From Candidatus Koribacter versatilis Ellin345 (lineage in GTDB: Bacteria; Acidobacteriota; Terriglobia; Terriglobales; Acidobacteriaceae), in NCBI RefSeq assembly GCF_000014005.1, contig NC_008009.1:4154001-4218000 (forward strand): a stretch of 64,000 nucleotides of DNA. Direction: 5' to 3'. The translations under genes and the position numbers were made by a program. The notes under the pieces were generated by a model. That model worked only from the letters and a program-made list of their open reading frames with translations. It ran no database searches and was not told the origin of the DNA. Each line of letters starts with the position of its first letter. Within the stretch, counting starts at the first letter, position 1. Positions 55,584 to 63,069 of the stretch are shown here, piece after piece.

Positions 55584-56783
55584 CTATTCCACCTGGTGTT
55601 TCGCCGAATACCCTTCGCGATACGCCAGCACTGTCTTCAACTCTTTGCCCTTCTCGTTTTTCACGATGAGCGGCTTACCGCTGCCGTCGCCGGCCACCAG
55701 TTCCACTTTCACTTTGCGGTAGGAACCGTCCTGCTTATGGTTCACCGGGTGGTACGAGATGGTGTACTGGTTTCGCACCCGTGCTGCGATGTCCTTAAAG
55801 ATGTCGGGGAACTCGCCTTCGAAGCGCGGTTTGTAGTGCTGGCCGCCGGTAAGCTTGGCGTATTCGTTCATTTCGTTGTCAGCCTGCAGGTAATCGAGTT
55901 CTCGCATCGATCCCATCCCGTGCGCCTCGGCCCAGATCAAGAAGGCTGCGCCGGTGCTGATCGAGAAGATCGTCACATTTGGAGTCGCTTTCACTTTCTT
56001 CAAAATCTGGTCCAGGTTGATGCGGCTGAACGTGTCGCGTCCCGAACTTACCAGGACGATTTCCTTGCGGCCTTCCACGCGGTCCAACCGGTCCAGCGTG
56101 TCGTAGAGTGCGTCGAAAACGTTCACTTCGCTGAAGCCCGGAATCCGCAGGGTATTGAGGGCGCCGTAAATCTGACGCTTGTCCTGGGTAAAGTCCACCA
56201 GGATGTGCGTCCTCATATCGAACTCGGTTACCGCCACCCAGTCGTCCTTCTTCAGGTTGGCCGCGAAGTTATACGACGCCACCAGCGCGTCGTTCATGAA
56301 CGCATAGCTGCCGTTCGCGAATTCCACCAGCAATACTGCCGTGATCGGTGCCTCGGTCTGCGCGAAGTTGGTGATCTTCTGTTCCACGCCATCTTCGTAG
56401 ATGCGGAAATTCTCTTTCTTCAGCCCGGGGATGAACCCACCGTCTTTCGTGTTCGCCGAGACGTCAATGTTCACCAGCGGCACGTCCACGCTGATGGAAT
56501 AGCTCGGTGAGTCGGAGCTTGGCGTCTTCGGCCGCGGCGGCGGTGGCGGCACCGGCTTTTCCGTCTTTTTCGGAATCGCCATGGGGCCGGTATCGCCCGC
56601 AGGGCCACCGGCTTCCGGAACTTCTGGCTGCTGCTGTTGACCGCTTTGCGATTGCGACTGGGCAAGCGCTACCTGCGGCGGGAGGACTAACCCGGCTATC
56701 ACCGCTGCCGTAGCAGAAGCGGCGCATGCCTCCTGTGCGATCGAGCTAAGCCATTTTTTAAGGTGTTTATAGGGCAACGTCAT
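55584..56783 (-). CDS. Exported VWFA-related acidobacterial domain protein
   Basis: The 399-residue protein has a signal-like N-terminus (residues ~1-42, VIAGLVLPPQVALAQS), a Pro/Gln-rich linker (PPPPPRPKTP), then a VWFA-like domain from ~100 (PLVNIDVSANTKDGGFIPGL ... FRIYEDGVEQKITNF ... ITAVLLVEFANGSYAFMND) and later KEIVLVSSGRDTFSRINLDQ. The MIDAS DxSxS motif of classical VWFA domains is degenerate (LVEFANGS), typical of this acidobacterial subgroup. It is a hallmark of the phylum. Its role in adhesion or complex assembly is inferred, not shown. Confidence 0.85.
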   Translation of the reverse strand: MTLPYKHLKKWLSSIAQEACAASATAAVIAGLVLPPQVALAQSQSQSGQQQQPEVPEAGGPAGDTGPMAIPKKTEKPVPPPPPRPKTPSSDSPSYSISVDVPLVNIDVSANTKDGGFIPGLKKENFRIYEDGVEQKITNFAQTEAPITAVLLVEFANGSYAFMNDALVASYNFAANLKKDDWVAVTEFDMRTHILVDFTQDKRQIYGALNTLRIPGFSEVNVFDALYDTLDRLDRVEGRKEIVLVSSGRDTFSRINLDQILKKVKATPNVTIFSISTGAAFLIWAEAHGMGSMRELDYLQADNEMNEYAKLTGGQHYKPRFEGEFPDIFKDIAARVRNQYTISYHPVNHKQDGSYRKVKVELVAGDGSGKPLIVKNEKGKELKTVLAYREGYSAKHQVE

Positions 56784-56969
56784 GGGTATTGAAGACCAGC
56801 CTCTTTGCTAGTATAGATGCACTCAGTCCACTCTCGATGTTGCTGTGGGGCAGTTCGACAAAGCCTTACATCGTTGCTCACAATCGTTGTGGGCCATCGT
56901 CCATTTTCAGAGTGGCTCTTGTTTCCTGACGACGGCGCGGCGACTTTGTAACGCTGTCCAGGTGGTTGA

Positions 56970-58763
56970 ATGAAATTTGCTGTTCGCTTCGTCGCTTCCC
57001 TCCTGCTGGCTGCCTCCAGCGCATTCGCCCAGAACCCTGCTCCCAACGTCCCCATCATGCCCTTGAGTGAAATCAAGACCGGCATGAAGGGCGTGGCCTA
57101 CACCGTGTTCGAAGGCACCAAGCCCGAGCCTATGGATGTCCAGGTTCTCGGCGTCCTTCGCAACATGACCGGCCCCAAGAGCGACGTCATCCTCGTCCGC
57201 CTCCAGGGCAAGAAGCCTGAATACACCGGCGTAGTCGCGGGCATGAGCGGCAGCCCTGTCTATATCGACGGAAAACTGGTGGGCGCGATAGCGTATCGCA
57301 TCGGCGAATTCTCCAAGGAGCCGATCGCTGGCGTCACTCCAATTGGCCAGATGCTCGAAATCAACGCCATGGACGAAGCCCCAGCTGATACCGAAGCCAG
57401 TTCGCGGAAGCCTGAAATGCAGGCTACTCGCACCGGCGGCCCCGGCGTCTCCTCTGACGCTGCCGGCTCTGCTAACAGCTTCGCCAGCGTCATGCAGCCC
57501 ATCGCCACTCCGCTGGTCTTCAGCGGCTTCGACGAAAACGCTATCAAGATGTTCGCCCCGCAGTTCGCCTCCGCCGGCGTTACGCCGGTCATGGGCGCAG
57601 GCTCCGTGGACACCAGCATCAAGCAGCCTGAACCTCTCGTACCCGGCTCCGCCGTCAGCGCCCTGTTCGTCCGCGGCGACATGAGCATCGCCGGAACCTG
57701 CACCGTCACGTATGTCGACGCCCAGCGCCTGCTTGCCTGCGGCCACCCGATCCTCAACTATGGCTCGGTCAATATGCCGATGACCAAGGCGGAAGTCCTC
57801 GCAACCCTGCCTTCGCCGGCCAATGCCTTCAAGATCGTCAACGCCACCGAACCGGTCGGCGCCTTCGTCCAGGACCGCCACACCGGCATCCTCGGCCGCT
57901 TCGGCACCGAGCCCAAGATGATCCCGGTCACGCTGACCTTCCACGGCACCTCGAAGCCCAAAACGTTCCACTACGAAGTGCTGAACAACGCCAAGATCAC
58001 GCCTGTCGCGATGATGGCCACCGTCTTCAACGCCCTCCAAGGCATGAATGAATACGGCGAGGACACCACCTATCGCATGCAGGGCGACATCGACGTTGCC
58101 GGCTTCCCCAAACTCGACCTCCAGAACATGTTCGCGCCCACCGATGGCGGCCAGCCCACGGCTTATAGCATCGCCATCTCGCTCGGCGAAAAGTTCAACC
58201 GCATCTTCGACAATCCTTACGAGACCCCGAACATCAAAGGTGTCGAGCTGAACTTCGACCTCGTAAAAGACCGCCGCTGGGCACGCCTCGAAACCGCGCG
58301 AACCGACGTGACCGAAGTCCGTCCAGGCGACGAGATCACCATCGAGACGGTCCTTCGCCCCTATCGCGGCGAGCAGGTCGTTCGCGAAATACCGATCAAG
58401 ATCCCGACCAGCAGCCCGAAGGGCCAGCTTCGCATCCTCGTATCGGATGGCGATACTCTCGACAAGATGCGCCGCACCGGCTCCAACGCCAACCGCCGCT
58501 TCGACCTCGGCGCCACCATCGCGATCCTGAATAAAGAACACGAGAACAGCCGCATCTACGTCTCGCTCTTAGAGGCGAACCCGCAAGCCATGGTGCAAGA
58601 CAAAGTCATGCCCACGTTACCCGTAAGCGTAATGAACGTGATGGAAGGCATGCGCGGCACGCAGGACATGGTCGTAGTAGCCGAGTCCAGCGTGAACGAA
58701 GCCAGCACCCCAGTCGACTATGTAGTAGCCGGCGCGCAGGTCATCACCATCGACGTGAAGTAG
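56970..58763 (+). CDS. Exported SpoIVB/S55-peptidase-like protein
   Basis: The 597-residue protein has a signal peptide (MKFAVRFVASLLLAASSAFAQ), then VVAGMSGSPVYIDGKLVGAI (residues 88-107, with the S55 Ser at 95), and much later GTCTVTYVDAQRLLACGHPI (His259) resembling the GHxI stretch of SpoIVB. In B. subtilis SpoIVB the His motif precedes the Ser motif, so the order here is reversed. The C-terminal half is beta-rich. It may be a periplasmic protease or a pseudo-protease. It has a good ribosome site (AGGTGG). Confidence 0.75.
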   Translation: MKFAVRFVASLLLAASSAFAQNPAPNVPIMPLSEIKTGMKGVAYTVFEGTKPEPMDVQVLGVLRNMTGPKSDVILVRLQGKKPEYTGVVAGMSGSPVYIDGKLVGAIAYRIGEFSKEPIAGVTPIGQMLEINAMDEAPADTEASSRKPEMQATRTGGPGVSSDAAGSANSFASVMQPIATPLVFSGFDENAIKMFAPQFASAGVTPVMGAGSVDTSIKQPEPLVPGSAVSALFVRGDMSIAGTCTVTYVDAQRLLACGHPILNYGSVNMPMTKAEVLATLPSPANAFKIVNATEPVGAFVQDRHTGILGRFGTEPKMIPVTLTFHGTSKPKTFHYEVLNNAKITPVAMMATVFNALQGMNEYGEDTTYRMQGDIDVAGFPKLDLQNMFAPTDGGQPTAYSIAISLGEKFNRIFDNPYETPNIKGVELNFDLVKDRRWARLETARTDVTEVRPGDEITIETVLRPYRGEQVVREIPIKIPTSSPKGQLRILVSDGDTLDKMRRTGSNANRRFDLGATIAILNKEHENSRIYVSLLEANPQAMVQDKVMPTLPVSVMNVMEGMRGTQDMVVVAESSVNEASTPVDYVVAGAQVITIDVK

Positions 58764-58845
58764 GTTCGCGTTACGTTCTTCCGAAGGCGAGCCTCTCGTG
58801 CTCGCCTTTACTTTTGCGTCTGTCAAAAACTTTTCGCTTCCCCTC

Positions 58846-58890
58846 TTGACACTTCCATTCCATTGCCATATACATAGCAATACAATGTAT
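58846..58890 (+). promoter_or_regulatory. Sigma70-like promoter with inverted-repeat operator for padR
   Basis: TTGACA (58846-58851), 17-base spacer, TATACA (58869-58874), then the ATG at 58885, so the leader is about 4 bases. ATACAT (58870-58875) and ATGTAT (58885-58890) form an inverted repeat around the start, as in PadR autoregulatory operators. Confidence 0.6.
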
Positions 58891-59262
58891 CTTGCAAAGC
58901 GAGACAACGGAGAAGACCGATGGGAAGCCCAGCTCCGTAAAGGCGCCCTCGAGATGGCCATCCTGGCCACGCTCTGGCAAAGCAAAGCCTATGGTCTGGA
59001 GATCATCCGCACCCTCGAGGAGCGCTCGCAACTGGTGCTCGCCGAAGGCACCATCTATCCGATTCTCAGCCGGCTGAAGGAAGACGCCTTCCTCACCTCG
59101 GAGTGGGTAGAAGCCGACGCCGGACATCCGCGCAAGTACTACGCGCTGACCAAGGCCGGTCGCGAGCGCCTGCAAAAAATGGCGGAAGCGTGGGTCGATT
59201 TCTCCCGCAATCTCAGTCGCCTCGTCGCCCCCGTACTTTCGAAAAAGGAGTTACCGCAATGA
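58885..59262 (+). CDS. PadR family transcriptional regulator
   Basis: The 125-residue protein starts at the ATG 58885 (leaderless) and shows QLRKGALEMAILATLWQSKA, YGLEIIRTLEERSQLVLAEG, TIYPILSRLKEDAFLTSEWV and HPRKYYALTKAG, the winged-helix PadR signature. PadR proteins repress targets and often respond to small molecules or envelope stress. The stop overlaps the start of the next gene (ATGA), so it is coupled to a DUF1700-type protein. It is the regulator of this two-gene module. Confidence 0.92.
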   Translation: MYLAKRDNGEDRWEAQLRKGALEMAILATLWQSKAYGLEIIRTLEERSQLVLAEGTIYPILSRLKEDAFLTSEWVEADAGHPRKYYALTKAGRERLQKMAEAWVDFSRNLSRLVAPVLSKKELPQ

Positions 59263-59858
59263 CGAGCCAGGAATATTTGCAAAGCCTGCGTTCTTACCTC
59301 AAGTCGCTGCCCGCGGAAACCCGCGAAGAGATCCTCTTGGAGATCTCCTCCCACATTCAGGACGCCCTCTCGCAACCAGGCGCGGCGCTCGACGCCATCC
59401 TCGCCCGCCTCGGGCCACCCGATCGCGTCGCCGCCGCCTACCGCGACAACCTCTTGCTCCGTCGCGCTCGCCTTAGCATTTCGCCAGTCGTCATGGCGCG
59501 CACCGTCGCCAGGCTCGCCACCAAAGGCATCTTCGGTTTCGTCGTTTTCCTCTGCGCGACCGTCGGCTATTGCGTCGGCGGAGGCTTCGTCCTCGTCGCG
59601 CTGTGCAAGCCCATCTTCCCGAATCACACCGGCATGTGGATCGGAGGCCCGGAAAGCTTCACCATGGGAGTACAGTTCTTTCCCCCTGCGCCGCCCGCCC
59701 ACGAAGCGCTGGGAAACTACATCATTCCGCTCGCGCTTTTCCTGGGATGCCTGCTGATCCTCGTCACGACCATGGTCATTCGTTTCGTGCTGCGCACCTC
59801 CCGCCAGTGGGAGGTGCAGCTCGCACTTCCGCAGCAACGCGCCGCCCAGGCGGGTTAG
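59259..59858 (+). CDS. DUF1700/HAAS-type membrane protein
   Basis: The 199-residue protein starts with a HAAS-like cytoplasmic segment (MTSQEYLQSLRSYLKSLPAE, then EEILLEISSHIQDALSQPG and LARLGPPDRVAAAY), characteristic of DUF1700/HAAS proteins, followed by three or four membrane helices (about 90-112, 150-172). In related bacteria, PadR-DUF1700 pairs form envelope-stress modules. The ATG overlaps the PadR stop by four bases, indicating translational coupling. Confidence 0.82.
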   Translation: MTSQEYLQSLRSYLKSLPAETREEILLEISSHIQDALSQPGAALDAILARLGPPDRVAAAYRDNLLLRRARLSISPVVMARTVARLATKGIFGFVVFLCATVGYCVGGGFVLVALCKPIFPNHTGMWIGGPESFTMGVQFFPPAPPAHEALGNYIIPLALFLGCLLILVTTMVIRFVLRTSRQWEVQLALPQQRAAQAG

Positions 59859-59909
59859 GACGTTCCCTATAGAGCAAACTGCGCCCACCGGTGGTACGCT
59901 GATGTAGTA

Positions 59910-62285
59910 ATGAGATCGGTCAAGACCGCGGTTTTCCTGCTTCTTCTCTCCTCCCTCGCCTTCGCCGAAGGCACCCGCACGTGGGTCCAATCCAAGTACG
60001 ACGAATTTGAGAAAGGCAGCGCCAAGGGCGTCGCCATCCGGTCCGACGGCTCGCTCGAACTCGCGCCCACGTTCAAGCCGGTCTTTACCTCGCCCTCGAC
60101 CTACATCTGGTCGATCGTCTCCGACAACCAGGGCAACATCTTTGCCGCCGCCGGATCCCCCGCGCGCGTCTACCGCATCAACGCCGGCAAAGCGACGATC
60201 GTCTTCGCACCGACGGAGCTTCAAGTCCAGGCCCTCGCGCTCGCCGATGACGGCACCCTCTTTGCCGCGACTTCGCCTGACGGCCGCATCTACAAAATCG
60301 TGCGTAAAGGCACGCCCGCACAGGCCACGCAAGCCGCGCAGCCGACCGTCAACACTGCGCAGAACGCCGCTGCCAACGAGCCCGGAGGCAATCGCCAGCA
60401 AGCCAGCCTCCCGGTTGATCCCGACTACACCGCGACGATTTTTTTCGAACCGAAAACCAAGTACATCTGGGACCTCGCACTCGACGCGCAGGGCCGCCTC
60501 TACGTCGCTACCGGCGATAACGGCGAAATCTTCCGCGTGGACCGCAACGGCCAGGGCAGCGTCTTCTTTAAGTCCGACGAAGCCCACATCCGCACCCTCG
60601 CCGTGGACAACAAACAGAACCTCATCGCCGGCAGCGATGGCAGCGGCCTGATCTACCGCATCTCGCCGCAAGGCGAAGGCTTCGTTCTTTACTCAGCGCC
60701 GAAAAAAGAAATCACCGCGCTCGCCGTAGACCAGCAGGGCAACATATATGCTGCTGGCGTGGGTGAGAAGCGAGCCGGCAGCAATCCGTCGAACCCACAA
60801 CCTTCGCCCGGCACCGTCACGCCCGTACAAACCCCAGCAGGAATCCAGCAGGGCATCTCGATCCCGTTACAAACGCTCTCCGTCACCGGCGGTTCCGACG
60901 TCTATCGCATTGCGAGTGATGGTTCACCGCGCCGCATCTGGACCTCGGCCACCGACATCGTTTACACCCTCGCCTTCGATGCCTCCGGCCGCCTCATCGC
61001 CGGTAGCGGCAACCGCGGACGCCTCTACTCCATCGCTCCCGACGGCACCTTCGCCGACCTGCTCCAGGCCAGCGCCAGCCAGGTCACAGCGATTGCACGC
61101 GCTGCCGACGGTGGTCTCCACGTCGCCACCAGCAACCTCGGCAAAATTTTCGACATGGGTCCCACCGCTGGTTCCGATGGCACCTTCGAAAGCGACGTCT
61201 ATGACGCGCACATCTTCTCCAAGTGGGGACGCGCCCAAGTCCGCGGCACCGGCAACATCGAGTTCTTCGCGCGCAGCGGCAACGTCGACAATCCCGACCG
61301 CAACTGGAGCCCGTGGCGCAAAGTCGATCTCCAGCGCGAACTCGCTGTGGATACGCCGCCCGCGCGCTTCATTCAATGGCGCGCCGTGCTGCATGAAGGC
61401 AATCCCGGTCCGTCGCTCGACAGCGTGACACTCTTCTATCTTCCGAAAAATGTCGCCCCGGTGATCGAGAACGTTTACGTGCAAACGGGCGCGAAGTTTG
61501 GCAGCGTCGCCCGTACCGACAACAACACCGTTGCCGTCGGCCCGCAACAAAATGTTCCCGTGAAGTTTGAGACCATCCCCAACGCCACGCGCGATCGTAG
61601 CTCTATCGCTGTGCGGTGGGAGGCCCACGACGACAACGATGACGACCTCGTCTACAGCCTCTGGTATCGCGGCGATGGCGAATCGCGCTGGAAATTGCTG
61701 CAAGATAATCTCAGCGACAAGTGGTTCTCCTTCGACAGCGGCCTGCTCCCCGACGGCGGCTACACCATCCGCGTCGTCGCCTCCGACGCGCCTTCACACA
61801 CGCCGCAGGATTCGCTGAGCGCTCAGAAAGAAAGCCCGCGCTTCGAAGTCGACGGCACCGCTCCGGTCGTGCAAAACCTTGCCGCCGTCTATGACGGCAA
61901 CAATATCCACACCACCTTCCGCGCCGAAGACAGTTTCTCCGTCATCGACCACGCCGAATACTCGGTGGACGCCGGCGACTGGCAAACCGTCGAACCCGTC
62001 GGACAAATCTCCGACAGCCGCATCGAGAACTACGACTTCACCGTGCCGATCAACGTCGCCGCTCCGATCGTGACGCCGAATCCGCTGGAAGGCGTCCCCG
62101 AATCGGCAATCCGCGACGCCACGAACAAACGCAAGAAGAACACGAAAAACGCGCCCGATTTGCTCATCGCGCCAGCCACTCCCGTGCAGGAAGAACACAT
62201 CGTAGTCGTCCGCATCTACGACAAGTTCGACAACATGGCCAGCGCCAAAGTAATAGTCCGCAACCTGCCCCCGGCAAAGAAGTAG
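59910..62285 (+). CDS. Exported beta-propeller (NHL/SMP-30-like) protein
   Basis: The 791-residue protein has a signal peptide (MRSVKTAVFLLLLSSLAFAEG) and repeats typical of beta-propeller blades: YIWSIVSDNQGNIFAAAG, VQALALADDGTLFAATSPDG, YIWDLALDAQGRLYVATGDN, IRTLAVDNKQNLIAGSDGSG, and ITALAVDQQGNIYAAGVG. A later part (residues ~430-700) is beta-sandwich, Ig/fibronectin-like. An interaction or carbohydrate-binding role is likely, but no catalytic residues are recognised. Confidence 0.78.
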   Translation: MRSVKTAVFLLLLSSLAFAEGTRTWVQSKYDEFEKGSAKGVAIRSDGSLELAPTFKPVFTSPSTYIWSIVSDNQGNIFAAAGSPARVYRINAGKATIVFAPTELQVQALALADDGTLFAATSPDGRIYKIVRKGTPAQATQAAQPTVNTAQNAAANEPGGNRQQASLPVDPDYTATIFFEPKTKYIWDLALDAQGRLYVATGDNGEIFRVDRNGQGSVFFKSDEAHIRTLAVDNKQNLIAGSDGSGLIYRISPQGEGFVLYSAPKKEITALAVDQQGNIYAAGVGEKRAGSNPSNPQPSPGTVTPVQTPAGIQQGISIPLQTLSVTGGSDVYRIASDGSPRRIWTSATDIVYTLAFDASGRLIAGSGNRGRLYSIAPDGTFADLLQASASQVTAIARAADGGLHVATSNLGKIFDMGPTAGSDGTFESDVYDAHIFSKWGRAQVRGTGNIEFFARSGNVDNPDRNWSPWRKVDLQRELAVDTPPARFIQWRAVLHEGNPGPSLDSVTLFYLPKNVAPVIENVYVQTGAKFGSVARTDNNTVAVGPQQNVPVKFETIPNATRDRSSIAVRWEAHDDNDDDLVYSLWYRGDGESRWKLLQDNLSDKWFSFDSGLLPDGGYTIRVVASDAPSHTPQDSLSAQKESPRFEVDGTAPVVQNLAAVYDGNNIHTTFRAEDSFSVIDHAEYSVDAGDWQTVEPVGQISDSRIENYDFTVPINVAAPIVTPNPLEGVPESAIRDATNKRKKNTKNAPDLLIAPATPVQEEHIVVVRIYDKFDNMASAKVIVRNLPPAKK

Positions 62286-62314
62286 ATCGGGTTGTCAAAT
62301 AATTTTCGAGTTCT

Positions 62315-62367
62315 GTCATCCTGAGCGGAGTTTCGCGCAGCGAAACGGAGTCGAAGGACCCCTGTCC
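62315..62367 (+). repeat. Dispersed GTCATCCTGAGC-type repeat, copy 5
   Basis: GTCATCCTGAGCGGA, internal hairpin GTTTCGC-GCA-GCGAAAC, then GGAGTCGAAGGACCCCTGTC. It lies between the propeller gene and the methyltransferase-like gene. Confidence 0.85.
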
Positions 62368-62403
62368 CCGCGACTCTTTCTCCGACGAACCGTAAAATAA
62401 ACC

Positions 62404-62994
62404 GTGCGCTCTCTCCTCGCCACTCTCGCCCTCATCGCCTGCGCCGTCTACGCGACGATCCCGCTCTTCTGGTTCACCCTCCACCCCTTCACCAAACACT
62501 GGCGCGCCCGCGGACGCCACTCCTTCAAGCTCATCCTCCCCCTCTGGCTCGCGTACATCGTCATCGCGATCGCCGTTCTCTATCCGTGGCGCAACCAATC
62601 GCTCTACACCACGCCCTACGCCTATATTCCTGGCGGCTTACTCGTCCTCACCGGTCTGCTCCTCTACGTGCTCTCCTCGCGCGGCTTCACTCACGTCCAA
62701 CTCTCCGGCCTCGCCGAGGTCGAACCCGACCGCCACGCCCAGCGCCTCGTCACCACCGGCATTCGCGCGCGCGTCAGGCACCCCATCTATCTCGGCCACC
62801 TCTGCGAACTCCTCGGCTGGACCATCTGCTTCGGCACCGTCTCTCTTATTGCGCTCAGCGCATTCGCCATCGTGACGGGCTACTTCATGCTTCGCCTCGA
62901 AGATCGCGAACTAGAAGACCGCTTCGGCCCCGAATATACCGCCTACCGCCAGCGCGTCCCCGCCATTATTCCCCGCGTTTTCCTGTCATCCTGA
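62404..62994 (+). CDS. Isoprenylcysteine carboxyl methyltransferase-like membrane protein
   Basis: The 196-residue protein begins at GTG 62404 and has five or so membrane helices and the ICMT/PEMT-type signature RVRHPIYLGHLCELLGW, LEDRELEDRFGPEYTAYRQR and VPAIIP. Such membrane methyltransferases use SAM; in bacteria substrates are lipid or isoprenoid-like. TAAAAT lies five bases before the GTG, so it may be leaderless. Its last codons and stop (VFLSS then TGA) are provided by the next repeat copy. Confidence 0.82.
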   Translation: MRSLLATLALIACAVYATIPLFWFTLHPFTKHWRARGRHSFKLILPLWLAYIVIAIAVLYPWRNQSLYTTPYAYIPGGLLVLTGLLLYVLSSRGFTHVQLSGLAEVEPDRHAQRLVTTGIRARVRHPIYLGHLCELLGWTICFGTVSLIALSAFAIVTGYFMLRLEDRELEDRFGPEYTAYRQRVPAIIPRVFLSS

Positions 62995-63034
62995 GCGAAG
63001 GCGTGCAGCGCGACGCAGTCGAAGGATCCCTATC
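62985..63034 (+). repeat. Dispersed GTCATCCTGAGC-type repeat, copy 6, overlapping a gene end
   Basis: GTCATCCTGAGCGAAGGCGTGCAGCGCGACGC, then AGTCGAAGGATCCCTATC. The TGA of the preceding gene (62992-62994) lies inside the repeat's CCTGAGC. Confidence 0.85.
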
Positions 63035-63069
63035 GCGACCACGATCCCCCTATTCGCTACAATGAACTG

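Noticed and set aside
56907-58541. 544-codon minus-strand frame antisense to the S55-like gene
   Set aside because: Shadow of the plus-strand gene, which has a signal peptide, ribosome site and motifs.
59139-60671. 510-codon minus-strand frame antisense to padR, DUF1700 and propeller genes
   Set aside because: Repetitive Gly/Asp/Arg composition typical of antisense GC-rich codons; no motifs.
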